DNA of 64,000 nt from UM-FILTER-40-17 sp032251335 (GTDB lineage Bacteria; Bacteroidota; Bacteroidia; Flavobacteriales; Flavobacteriaceae): NCBI GenBank assembly GCA_032251335.1, contig JAVVDW010000005.1, positions 1 through 64,000 of the forward strand, in the 5' to 3' direction. Within the stretch, counting starts at the first letter, position 1, and every line of letters starts with the position of its first letter. The translations under genes were made by a program, and so were the position numbers. Shown one piece after another: positions 7,998 through 16,100 of the stretch. The notes beneath the pieces are model-generated. The model saw nothing but the letters and a program-made list of their open reading frames with translations, had not been told where the DNA came from and searched no databases.

Positions 7998-8039
7998 CAA
8001 TTTAGAATAATTCAGCCCTGTTTTCGATTGACGAATACG

Positions 8040-8047
8040 TAAATTTG
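8040..8047 (+). promoter_or_regulatory. -7 promoter box for the peroxiredoxin operon
   Basis: TAAATTTG fits TAnnTTTG, 40 bases before the ATG at 8087. The TTG inside the box would give a spurious N-terminal extension. Confidence 0.6.
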
Positions 8048-8086
8048 CAACTGATTTTAAAATATAAATTCATAAAAATTTACGTT

Positions 8087-8722
8087 ATGTCATTAGTTGG
8101 TAAAAATTTTCCAAGTATTACAGTCGATGCCATCTCTGAACTCGGAGATGCACTCAAAATTAACATTTTTAAAGAAGCCGCAGATCACCATCAAAAAGTG
8201 TTGCTGTTTTGGTATCCAAAAGATTTCACTTTTGTGTGCCCAACAGAGCTTCACGCCTTTCAAGCTGCGCTAGGCGAATTTGAAAAAAGAAACACCATAG
8301 TTGTTGCTGCATCTTGCGACACCAACGAAGTGCACTTTGCTTGGCTCAACACACCCAAAGACAACGGCGGCATTGAAGGTGTCACCTATCCCATTATAGC
8401 AGACACCAACAGAAATTTGTCTGCCGCTTTAGGCATTTTAGACATTCAGGCTGAAAACTACAACGAAGAAACCGACTCTATGCTTATTGAAGGTTCTAAT
8501 GTAACCTTTCGCGCCACTTATCTGATTGACGAAGATGGCAAAGTATTTCATGAAAGTGTAAACGACATGCCCTTGGGCAGAAACGTAAACGAGTACTTGC
8601 GTTTAATCGATGCATACACCCACGTTCAAACCAAAGGCGAAGTGTGTCCTGCAAACTGGGAAGAAGGCAAAGAAGCCATGCATGCCACCAGAGAAGGTGT
8701 TGCCGCGTATTTATCCAATTAA
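8087..8722 (+). CDS. 2-Cys peroxiredoxin (AhpC/Prx1 type)
   Basis: Thiol peroxidase of 211 residues that reduces H2O2 and organic peroxides. The peroxidatic Cys is C51 in FTFVCPTE and the resolving Cys is C187 in GEVCPANW, so it is a typical 2-Cys enzyme. The YF helix at the C-terminus associated with over-oxidation sensitivity is not seen. The start MSLVGKNFP at 8087 matches relatives. It leads a three-gene operon with a thioredoxin-fold protein (11 bases on) and a DUF6952 protein, suggesting a local peroxide-reduction module. Confidence 0.93.
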   Translation: MSLVGKNFPSITVDAISELGDALKINIFKEAADHHQKVLLFWYPKDFTFVCPTELHAFQAALGEFEKRNTIVVAASCDTNEVHFAWLNTPKDNGGIEGVTYPIIADTNRNLSAALGILDIQAENYNEETDSMLIEGSNVTFRATYLIDEDGKVFHESVNDMPLGRNVNEYLRLIDAYTHVQTKGEVCPANWEEGKEAMHATREGVAAYLSN

Positions 8723-8733
8723 ATATTAAATCC

Positions 8734-9048
8734 ATGTTAGCAGAATTAACAGCAGACAATTTGTCTGAATACGTAAGCGACAATCAAACGGTTTTGGTGC
8801 AATTTTCGGCCGGATGGTGCGGCAATTGTCGCGTGATGAAACCCAAATTTAAAAAACTGGCTGAGCAATATCCGGAGGCCTCTTTTGTGATTGTAGATGC
8901 CGAAAAATTTCCCGAATCGCGCAAGTTGGCGCAAGTGGACAACCTGCCCACTTTTGCCGCCTTCAAAAACGGAAATTTCGTCAATCAGTTGCAAACCAAT
9001 AAATTTGAACTTTTAAAAGATTTTGTTCATGAAGCTGCCCATCATTAG
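8734..9048 (+). CDS. Thioredoxin-family protein with a CGNC site
   Basis: A 104-residue cytosolic thioredoxin-fold protein. The active site is GWCGNCRVM (C29 and C32), with Asn where classical thioredoxins have Pro. The cis-Pro is in DNLPTFAAF. Position after the peroxiredoxin suggests it reduces that enzyme, which is inference. Its last 20 bases overlap the start of the DUF6952 gene. Confidence 0.88.
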   Translation: MLAELTADNLSEYVSDNQTVLVQFSAGWCGNCRVMKPKFKKLAEQYPEASFVIVDAEKFPESRKLAQVDNLPTFAAFKNGNFVNQLQTNKFELLKDFVHEAAHH

Positions 9049-9280
9049 ACACTTACAACGCAACAACACCGTTGATGAAATTGAAAACACCATCAAGGTT
9101 TTGGAATCTTTTACGGACTACAGTGGCGTCAAGGATGAAGAAATGGATGTGGTGGGTGAACTCATCACAAATTTGTGCGGTGCTGTGGAAGTGCATCAAA
9201 TGATAGCAAACGGCATGTCCGACCGGGATGCGGCCAATGCTTTTGTACAAAAAGTTTTAGGATCGATTGATCGAAATTAA
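9029..9280 (+). CDS. Small conserved protein, DUF6952-like
   Basis: An 83-residue acidic helical protein (MKLPIIRHLQ..., then SGVKDEEMDVVGELITNLCG, then AANAFVQKVLGSID). I recall this family in flavobacterial genomes directly after a thioredoxin gene; no biochemical role is known to me. The ATG at 9029 lies within the thioredoxin gene, so translation is probably coupled. A strong terminator follows at 9301. Confidence 0.65.
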   Translation: MKLPIIRHLQRNNTVDEIENTIKVLESFTDYSGVKDEEMDVVGELITNLCGAVEVHQMIANGMSDRDAANAFVQKVLGSIDRN

Positions 9281-9300
9281 ATGCACATTTCCAAAAACGA

Positions 9301-9335
9301 AAAAGGGTCGATTCCGAATGGAATCGACCCTTTTT
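9301..9335. terminator. Strong bidirectional terminator
   Basis: The stem AAAGGGTCGATTCC / GGAATCGACCCTTT has a 4-base loop (GAAT), preceded by A and followed by T runs. It serves the peroxiredoxin operon (plus) and the lipoprotein gene (minus). Confidence 0.93.
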
Positions 9336-9353
9336 CTTATGAATTCAAAGGAA

Positions 9354-10313
9354 TTATTCCAATCCTAAAGCGGCTCGCAGAGGTAAATCGTCGTTGTCGT
9401 GTTGCGCCCAATAGTCTGTGATGAGTGTTTTTTTAAGCTTCGCTTTGGTTACCATTACTTTGGCATCCGGTCCAAAACCGCTTTTTCCGGATTCTTCCCA
9501 AGCCAAAATCTGATGCGGAAATTCCGTTTGAAAATGGATGGACAAACTTCTTTCTGCTTTGGGATAAGAAATGCTGTAAGTACTTGAAGCATCAGAATTC
9601 TGAGTCAAAGTTGCAGTGGCTTCTCCGGCTACCAAAGGCTGATGCCTGAGTCTGACGTACTCAAATGAAGGAATCATAGATATATTGCCTGTAGGCAAAC
9701 TTGCAGGATCGAGGCGCAATTGTGTCCAAATCTCATCTTCCAAATAGGTTTTTTCTAACGAAAATTCCTGATCGGCTTCGGTTTCAAAATAAGAATGTGA
9801 ACGGACGTCAAATTTCTCGCGGTTGTTTAATTGGGCATACACATGGCCACACCATTCCTGAGAAGAAAAGGACACTTTGATGGCGTGGTTTTTATTGTTT
9901 ACCGGAAAGAAGGTACTCGTCATGATGGAATACGGATAGATGCCGGTGTTAAATTTTTTGGTGAAATTGAGTTTCAAAACAGGGATATTGGTCTTTTGAT
10001 ATTGATCTGCTTTCACTTGCACCTCCGGCAAAAAGTCTTCGGTCACAAAAACCAAAACCGCATGGCCGTTTCTGATTTCGCCATATCTGGCTTGCTCCAA
10101 TTCATAAGAAGCCAATTCAGCCTTGCCGGCATACCAATAAGCCTTAAAGGCATCTGAATGTTTGACGCGTTCCGTATTGAGATAACCCATTGGTTTTTCA
10201 GTTTCGGTCGCCTGGGTAGGGGTTTCTTTTTTTTCAGCCGTTGACTGGCATGATGACAGTACAAATAGAAAAACGGAAATCCACAAAAATTTTGAAAAAT
10301 AATGAAAATACAT
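9354..10313 (-). CDS. Conserved lipoprotein (often mislabelled Maf)
   Basis: A 319-residue predicted lipoprotein with signal FLWISVFLFVLSSC, whose Cys would be lipidated. The body contains AYWYAGKAELASYELEQARY, a VLVFVTEDFLPE strand and QEWCGHVYAQLNN. I recall near-identical motifs in flavobacterial proteins that databases call septum formation inhibitor Maf, but no Maf nucleotide-pyrophosphatase motif is visible. Function is therefore unknown. The start at 10313 is chosen because it gives a clean signal peptide and avoids overlapping the upstream methyltransferase gene, which ends 25 bases away. Confidence 0.72.
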   Translation of the reverse strand: MYFHYFSKFLWISVFLFVLSSCQSTAEKKETPTQATETEKPMGYLNTERVKHSDAFKAYWYAGKAELASYELEQARYGEIRNGHAVLVFVTEDFLPEVQVKADQYQKTNIPVLKLNFTKKFNTGIYPYSIMTSTFFPVNNKNHAIKVSFSSQEWCGHVYAQLNNREKFDVRSHSYFETEADQEFSLEKTYLEDEIWTQLRLDPASLPTGNISMIPSFEYVRLRHQPLVAGEATATLTQNSDASSTYSISYPKAERSLSIHFQTEFPHQILAWEESGKSGFGPDAKVMVTKAKLKKTLITDYWAQHDNDDLPLRAALGLE

Positions 10314-10338
10314 AAGATTGGTTTTTTTACAAATATAA

Positions 10339-11547
10339 TCAAGCAAGAGGTTGCTTTGGCTCAATTTTAGAACAATTTAGCATAATGGCTTTTTGATTTT
10401 TGTCTGTGGTAAAAAAAAGATAGACGTCACCGCCATCTCTGATTTTGAATTGTTTGCGAATCTCAACAACCGTCATTTTAAAATTGCGTACCGTGATGTT
10501 GCACGCCTTGTGAGTCCATTTATTTTTTAAGTGCTTTTTTTGAAAAAGGCACACTTCTTCAATCTTAAAACTTCGCGCCGGCAGCCCGACAATCAAATCA
10601 TTGGATGTGTAAACATGCGAATTGGGATGCAATTTTTGTAAGCCATACCGATGGGCAAAAACTTTAAAGCCTCCACTTTTCATAATGCCCGGAAAAGGCT
10701 CGTACAGATAAGATTGCGGCAAAGCATAGCTACAATCTGTTGCGGATTCTTCCGACCATAAAAAATGGAAGGCATCGGTAATTTGGTCTTCCGTATCACA
10801 AACGTGTATGGTGGGTTCATCTGAAAAATGACGCTGAAGATGGAACAAAAGTTCTTTTACCTCCCGGTTTACAGACACCACCCATACGTTTTTTACATTT
10901 CCCAAATCGGCAAGTGTCTGTGAAATATCGAGCAAAGGTGAGGTTTTGATGAGCACGTTTTCAGATTTGGTCAGCAAGACTGCTTTCCAAGCCTTCACGT
11001 CGGGCTCGCAATCTTGCAATCTGTACACTTTTTTTCCACTTTCCGACCGTCGAGACGGATCCAAATATATCAAATCGACAGTTTCATGAGTCTGATGTAA
11101 CCATGTCCAAGCGTCCGTGTCTGTAATTTGTATGTTGTCAGCATGCAGTGTCTGAAAATTGTGTGATACAATCTCACGTAAATCGCGATTTCTCTCACAA
11201 TAAAAAACCTTTTCGAAGCGCTGCGAAAACCAGTATGCATCTACGCCCCACCCGCCCGTAAGATCCACCATTTTTTTTCCTGAAAAAAGGGAAACTTTAA
11301 AAACGGCTGTTGCCTCAGATGAGGTTTGTTCAAGATTTAATTTTTCCGGATAGATGAGATTTTTTTGTGAAAACCAGCTTGGAAACTTGGTTTTTGCGAT
11401 TTTTTTACCTGCTATTTGCGATGCTAAAAGCGAAGCGGGTATGTCCGGAAATGGAAACCCTTTGAGCGAAAGTGCTTGGATATCTGCATCGATCTGTTCT
11501 TCGATATACGTCTGTACTTCCGAACGACATAGCTGTTTGGCCAGCAT
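10339..11547 (-). CDS. THUMP-like SAM-dependent methyltransferase
   Basis: A 402-residue class I methyltransferase. Motif I is KMVDLTGGWGVDAYWFSQRF and motif IV is LIYLDPSRRS, a DPxR variant typical of this Bacteroidota group. The C-terminal third (KIEEVCLFQKKHLKNKWTHK onwards) fits the THUMP-like domain, suggesting an RNA substrate. The target is not known to me. It lies 1 base after the AI-2E permease gene, so they share a transcript. Confidence 0.75.
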   Translation of the reverse strand: MLAKQLCRSEVQTYIEEQIDADIQALSLKGFPFPDIPASLLASQIAGKKIAKTKFPSWFSQKNLIYPEKLNLEQTSSEATAVFKVSLFSGKKMVDLTGGWGVDAYWFSQRFEKVFYCERNRDLREIVSHNFQTLHADNIQITDTDAWTWLHQTHETVDLIYLDPSRRSESGKKVYRLQDCEPDVKAWKAVLLTKSENVLIKTSPLLDISQTLADLGNVKNVWVVSVNREVKELLFHLQRHFSDEPTIHVCDTEDQITDAFHFLWSEESATDCSYALPQSYLYEPFPGIMKSGGFKVFAHRYGLQKLHPNSHVYTSNDLIVGLPARSFKIEEVCLFQKKHLKNKWTHKACNITVRNFKMTVVEIRKQFKIRDGGDVYLFFTTDKNQKAIMLNCSKIEPKQPLA

Positions 11548-11548
11548 T

Positions 11549-12637
11549 TTACATGTTTTTAGTAAGTGATTTCACAATTTTGTACTCAGACAAAAATTCC
11601 TTTGAAATTACTTTGATCGCGGTGTATCCGGGTACGGCTACAAGCATGCCGCCTATGCCAAAAACGAGCCCGCCTATCAGAATGACTAAAAATATTTCCA
11701 ATGGATGTGAGCGTACACTCTTCGAAAAAATAAGCGGTTGGCTGAGCACATTGTCTATGAGTTGGGCAAGGGCATAACCGGACAATACATAAATCAATTT
11801 AGGCAAAATGACTGATTGAAAATCGGCACCCAAATTTGAAGAAATGGTGAGCAACAGCATCAAAAAACCCGCAAAAAGTGGCCCTACATAAGGAATAATG
11901 TTCAAAAAAGCACAAATCAACGCCACCGCAACGGGGTTATCCACATCAAAAACCACTAAGATAATGGTGTAGAGTACAAACAGTATGAGAATCTGAAAAA
12001 CCAATCCGATAAAATAGCGAGACAATAAGTTTTTGGTTTTAGTAAAGACTTTAAAAAACTTGTCTTCCGAGCCGGTTTTAGAAAAAACCAAAATACTCTC
12101 GAGCATTAAATTGCTATCTTTCAGCAAGAAAAAAGATATAAATATCACAGAAAACAAACCAACACCCAAAGATCCGACGCTGTTAAAAACATAGTTGAGC
12201 GCATTTGGAATCATGTTGAATTCAAACTTTTGAAAGAACTGCGTCGCTTGTAAGCTTTGCATGATATTGAGCTGTTCCGAACCAAAATAAACACTCATTT
12301 CTTTGGATAAATCGTCGAGATTCTGACGCAATTGGTTGAAATCAATGTTTGATAAATTGTGACTTTGTTGAATGACCACGGGTATCAACAAAGAGAATAT
12401 GCCAATGATGATGGCTATGATGACCAAAATGGTCAAAATAACTGCCGGTGTATTTCTGAATTTCAAGCGTTCGCGCAGAAAAATGACCATCGGCCGACCA
12501 ATTAAAGAAACGGCTGCGGCTATACCAATGTATAAAATGACCGAACGCACTACGTATAAAAAGTACAGCAACAGTACTATACCGAATAAAATACCGATAG
12601 CTCTGAGAATGCCCGCACTGATGTTTTTTGGTTCCAT
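11549..12637 (-). CDS. AI-2E-family (PF01594) membrane permease
   Basis: A 362-residue inner-membrane protein with about 7-8 hydrophobic helices and a long polar loop in the middle. It has the family pattern NIIPYVGPLFAGF and, near the C-terminus, HPLEIFLVILIGGLVFGIGGM. Some relatives export autoinducer-2 and others are Na+/H+ antiporters, so the substrate is open. It starts at ATG 12637 and leads the two-gene unit with the methyltransferase. Confidence 0.85.
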   Translation of the reverse strand: MEPKNISAGILRAIGILFGIVLLLYFLYVVRSVILYIGIAAAVSLIGRPMVIFLRERLKFRNTPAVILTILVIIAIIIGIFSLLIPVVIQQSHNLSNIDFNQLRQNLDDLSKEMSVYFGSEQLNIMQSLQATQFFQKFEFNMIPNALNYVFNSVGSLGVGLFSVIFISFFLLKDSNLMLESILVFSKTGSEDKFFKVFTKTKNLLSRYFIGLVFQILILFVLYTIILVVFDVDNPVAVALICAFLNIIPYVGPLFAGFLMLLLTISSNLGADFQSVILPKLIYVLSGYALAQLIDNVLSQPLIFSKSVRSHPLEIFLVILIGGLVFGIGGMLVAVPGYTAIKVISKEFLSEYKIVKSLTKNM

Positions 12638-12678
12638 ATCAAGTAAGTGGTTACGAATGTATAAAAACTGTTTCAGTC

Positions 12679-12720
12679 AGCGAAATAAAAGTGCCCGCGT
12701 GCCACTTTATCGCTTTTTTT
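12679..12720. terminator. Possible terminator hairpin between purC and the AI-2E gene
   Basis: Imperfect stem AGCG-aAATAAAAGTG / CACTTTAT-CGCT followed by seven T on the plus strand. Flanking genes are both minus, so it would have to act on the minus strand, where the U tract is weaker. Confidence 0.4.
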
Positions 12721-12808
12721 AGAGACTGTTGAAGTATAGCAAAAACTATATAAAAAGAGATAAAAAAGTTAAATCAACATTCAGATTACCCAAGCCGATA
12801 AAAGCCTT

Positions 12809-13759
12809 TTACGATTGTAAATAGTGTTTTATATTGGTTTCTATGCGTTCCAAAATACGATCTGTAGGTTCGACCACAAAGGCTTCGCCCATAATTTGCT
12901 GGTACAATTCCTGATAGCGGTTGGAAACGGAAGTAACAAAATCCTCTGACATTTCCGGCACTTTTTGCCCCGGTTTTCCTTGAAAGCCGTTTTCAATGAG
13001 CCACTGCCTTACAAACTCTTTGGAGAGTTGTTTTTGTGCTTCGCCCCGATTCTGACGCTCTTGGTAGCCGTCTGCATAGAAATATCGGGAAGAATCGGGT
13101 GTGTGAATTTCATCTATCAGCACAATAGTCCCATCGGCAGTCTTGCCAAATTCGTATTTGGTGTCCACCAAAATGAGTCCGCGGGATTTGGCAATTTCAG
13201 TGCCACGGGCAAACAAAGCCCGGGTGTAAGCCTCCAATTGTTCGTAATCCGCTTGAGAAACCAAGCGTTGCGAAAGAATGTCTTCTTTGGAAATATCCGC
13301 GTCGTGCAAACCTTGGTCTGCCTTGGTAGTTGGTGTAATGATTGGCTCCGGAAACGGGTCGTTTTCTCGCATTCCGTCGGGCATGGGAACGCCACATAGC
13401 ATTCTCTTGCCTGCTTTGTATTCGCGTGCGGCATGCCCCGAAAGATACGCCCGAATAACCATTTCTACTTTAAAAGGCTTACAGAGATGGCCGACAGCCA
13501 CATTCGGATCGGGTGTTGCCAAAAGCCAATTGGGGACAATATCTGCTGTCTGAGCCATAAAACGCGTCGCAATCTGATTCAGAATTTGTCCTTTGTAGGG
13601 AATGCCTTTGGGCAAAACCACATCAAAAGCTGAGATCCTATCCGTGGCAATCATCACAAGTAAAGTATCGTCAATATTGTAAACATCGCGAACTTTTCCG
13701 TGGTACAAACTGCGCTGGTTTGCAAAGTGAAAATCTGTATGAAGGAGTGCTTTTGGCAT
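12809..13759 (-). CDS. purC: SAICAR synthetase (phosphoribosylaminoimidazole-succinocarboxamide synthase)
   Basis: Condenses CAIR with aspartate, using ATP, in purine synthesis. The 316-residue length matches the longer Bacteroidota/yeast-type enzyme. Motifs are GKVRDVYNIDDTLLVMIATD with the ATP loop, RISAFDVVLPKGIPYKG, EMVIRAYLSGHAAREYK, and LVDTKYEFG / LIDEIHTPDSSRY. It lies 9 bases downstream of phoH and is probably cotranscribed with it. Confidence 0.96.
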   Translation of the reverse strand: MPKALLHTDFHFANQRSLYHGKVRDVYNIDDTLLVMIATDRISAFDVVLPKGIPYKGQILNQIATRFMAQTADIVPNWLLATPDPNVAVGHLCKPFKVEMVIRAYLSGHAAREYKAGKRMLCGVPMPDGMRENDPFPEPIITPTTKADQGLHDADISKEDILSQRLVSQADYEQLEAYTRALFARGTEIAKSRGLILVDTKYEFGKTADGTIVLIDEIHTPDSSRYFYADGYQERQNRGEAQKQLSKEFVRQWLIENGFQGKPGQKVPEMSEDFVTSVSNRYQELYQQIMGEAFVVEPTDRILERIETNIKHYLQS

Positions 13760-13768
13760 AAATCAGAA

Positions 13769-14722
13769 TTAGGGTGTTTCGATGTTCTCGATGTTTTTAT
13801 AGGCGTTAATGACTTTGCTTACCAAAGGATGGCGGATGATGTCTCTGTCATCGAGAAAAACAATGCCGACGCCTTCTACGTCTTTGAGCACGAGCAGGGC
13901 TTCTTTGAGACCCGAAATGACCCTTCTGGGCAAATCGATTTGTCCCGGATCGCCCGTGATGATAAATTTGGCATGGCGTCCCATCCTTGTCAAAAACATT
14001 TTCATCTGTGCGTGTGTGGTGTTTTGTCCCTCGTCCAATATCACAAAAGCATGATCCAATGTTCGCCCACGCATAAAGGCCATTGGGGCAATTTGAATGA
14101 CGCCGGTATCCAGATAAGTAACCAATTTTTCATGTGGAATCATATCGCGAAGCGCATCGTAGAGCGGCTGCATATACGGATCCAGTTTCTCTTTTAAATC
14201 GCCCGGTAAAAAACCGAGGTTTTCACCCGCTTCCACGGCAGGCCTCGTGAGTATAATCCGCTTGACTTGCTTTTCCTTGAGTGCTTTTACGGCCAATGCA
14301 ACGCCTGTGTAGGTTTTTCCTGTGCCTGCAGGCCCTACGGCAAACACCATGTCATTTTTCTGTACGGCGGCTACCATTTGTTTTTGGTTGGGCGTAAGGG
14401 CTTTGATGGGTTTTCCACTGACTCCGTGCAGCAAAACGGGTTCATTTCCCGAATCTTCTCTGTCGCTATCGCTACCTATCAAGATTCTGCTGATAATATG
14501 ATCATCAAGTTTGTTGTATTTCCCAAAGTAACTGGTAAGTTTGTCAAACTGAATTTCAAAATCTTCTAAGACATCTTCATCGCCCAAAGCAATAATTTTA
14601 TTGCCGCGCGCTATGATTTTCAATTTTGGAAAATGTTTTTTGATGGTTTGAATATTCACGTTGCCTTGTCCAAAAAAGTCTCTGGGGCTAACTTCTGTAA
14701 GTTCGATGATAAGTTCGTTCAA
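13769..14722 (-). CDS. phoH: PhoH-family ATPase
   Basis: A cytosolic P-loop ATPase of 317 residues. Walker A is GPAGTGKT; the stretch RPAVEAGENLGFLPGDLKEK and the Walker B ILDEGQNTT are diagnostic of PhoH/PhoL. Members are linked to RNA metabolism. The N-terminal region (about 1-110) resembles the KH-like part of the PhoL type. The start appears to be TTG (reading NELIIELTEVSPRDFFG), since no ATG precedes the conserved N-terminus. The 184 bases upstream are shared with the divergent SAM hydrolase gene. Confidence 0.93.
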   Translation of the reverse strand: MNELIIELTEVSPRDFFGQGNVNIQTIKKHFPKLKIIARGNKIIALGDEDVLEDFEIQFDKLTSYFGKYNKLDDHIISRILIGSDSDREDSGNEPVLLHGVSGKPIKALTPNQKQMVAAVQKNDMVFAVGPAGTGKTYTGVALAVKALKEKQVKRIILTRPAVEAGENLGFLPGDLKEKLDPYMQPLYDALRDMIPHEKLVTYLDTGVIQIAPMAFMRGRTLDHAFVILDEGQNTTHAQMKMFLTRMGRHAKFIITGDPGQIDLPRRVISGLKEALLVLKDVEGVGIVFLDDRDIIRHPLVSKVINAYKNIENIETP

Positions 14723-14906
14723 AGGTGTACTGTTTGAGTGAAATTAAAAGATAAAGTTTCTTAGCTTTGCATAGATTTTACGAAAAATTTTCAGAGGTAA
14801 ATATACAATGATTTTGTTAGATGCTTTCTATATTTACATGAAAAATACATAAGTTTTTGACATATTTAATAACAACATCACCTAACGATAAACCTTCCTC
14901 AATTTC

Positions 14907-15740
14907 ATGCCAACCCTAACGCTCACTACCGATTACGGAGAAAAAGATCACTATGTAGGTGCGGTTAAAGGAGCTATTTATGCAAGAATGCCAACGGCGC
15001 GAATTGTGGACATTACACATTCGGTTTCACCTTTTCACACGCCCGAGGCGGCTTACATTATCCGAAACGCTTTCCCTTTTTTTCCGAGCGGCACCATTCA
15101 CATTATCGGTATTGACACAGAGCGCACACCTTTGCAACAACATCTGTTGGTTTGCCTTAAAAATCATTTTTTTATTTGTACCGACAATGGTATTATTTCG
15201 CTGATTGCATCTGAACATAAGCCCGAAAAAATCATCGAAATTGAACACCCCAAAAGCAAACATTCAAGCTTCCCTGTGTTGGATGTTTTTGTGGATATTG
15301 CCGTAGCATTGTCCGAAGGCAAAAATCCGGATACTTTTGGCAATCAAACTCATGAAATCAAACAGTTGCGCAGTTTTTCGCCGGTGGTCAAAATGGATGG
15401 AAAACAAATTATTGGAACAGTAATTTATATAGACAACTACGGAAATGTAATCTGTAATATCACCCGAAGCTTTTTCGAACAAGAAGCCAAAGGACGTAGT
15501 TTTTTGATCACTGCCCGGAGTGCCAAATTTTCAAAAATACAAGACAATTATTCTGATATGGTCAACTTTTCTGACGAACATGACCAACGTTTTAAGGAGG
15601 GAAACAAATTGGCGCTTTTTAACCATGCCGGTTTTTTGGAAATAGCCATCTACAAAGGTAATCCGAATACGTCAGGCGGTGCGTCATCACTATTAGGACT
15701 TGACTATTCCGATACGATTACGGTAGATTTTCTCGACTAA
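14907..15740 (+). CDS. SAM hydrolase / SAM hydroxide adenosyltransferase (DUF62)
   Basis: A 277-residue protein of the fluorinase-like family PF01887. Most members hydrolyse SAM to adenosine and methionine. Seen are the N-terminal TLTTDYGEKDHYVGAVKG (Asp and substrate Tyr), DITHSVSPFHTPEAAYII, TDNGIISLI, and the C-terminal barrel VIYIDNYGNVICNI. It precedes a monooxygenase-fold gene by 12 bases and the gldFG gene shortly after. I recall similar order (SAM hydrolase, gldF, gldG, dnaN) in other flavobacteria. Confidence 0.9.
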   Translation: MPTLTLTTDYGEKDHYVGAVKGAIYARMPTARIVDITHSVSPFHTPEAAYIIRNAFPFFPSGTIHIIGIDTERTPLQQHLLVCLKNHFFICTDNGIISLIASEHKPEKIIEIEHPKSKHSSFPVLDVFVDIAVALSEGKNPDTFGNQTHEIKQLRSFSPVVKMDGKQIIGTVIYIDNYGNVICNITRSFFEQEAKGRSFLITARSAKFSKIQDNYSDMVNFSDEHDQRFKEGNKLALFNHAGFLEIAIYKGNPNTSGGASSLLGLDYSDTITVDFLD

Positions 15741-15752
15741 AATTAAAAAAAA

Positions 15753-16049
15753 ATGATCACACGCGTCGTAAAAATGCATTTCAGAAAAGAAGCGGTATCA
15801 GATTTTTTGCTTCATTTTGACAAACACAAAAACGCCATTCGGCAACAACCCGGTTGTCAACTACTCGTATTGTATCAGGATGTAGAAATCCCGGAAATAT
15901 TTTTTACCTACAGTTTTTGGGACACAGAAAAGCATTTGAATCTATACCGGAAAACGGCTCTTTTTACAGAGGTTTGGGCCTATACCAAAACGCTATTTAA
16001 GGAAAAACCGCTCGCTTGGAGTTTGACCGAAATACACAAACTCCCCTGA
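15753..16049 (+). CDS. ABM-domain (antibiotic biosynthesis monooxygenase-like) protein
   Basis: A 98-residue dimeric alpha/beta ferredoxin-like protein (PF03992-like). The pattern is RVVKMHFRKEAVSDFLLHF, then QPGCQLLVLYQDVE, then IFFTYSFWDTEKHLNLYRKT. Small ABM proteins range from quinone-forming monooxygenases to haem-degrading enzymes, so the reaction is not fixed by the sequence. It is cytosolic and in an apparent operon with SAM hydrolase and gldFG. Confidence 0.8.
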   Translation: MITRVVKMHFRKEAVSDFLLHFDKHKNAIRQQPGCQLLVLYQDVEIPEIFFTYSFWDTEKHLNLYRKTALFTEVWAYTKTLFKEKPLAWSLTEIHKLP

Positions 16050-16100
16050 TTAGATAATTTTTTTAAAACAACAGAGTTACAGTTTTACACCATCTATAAC

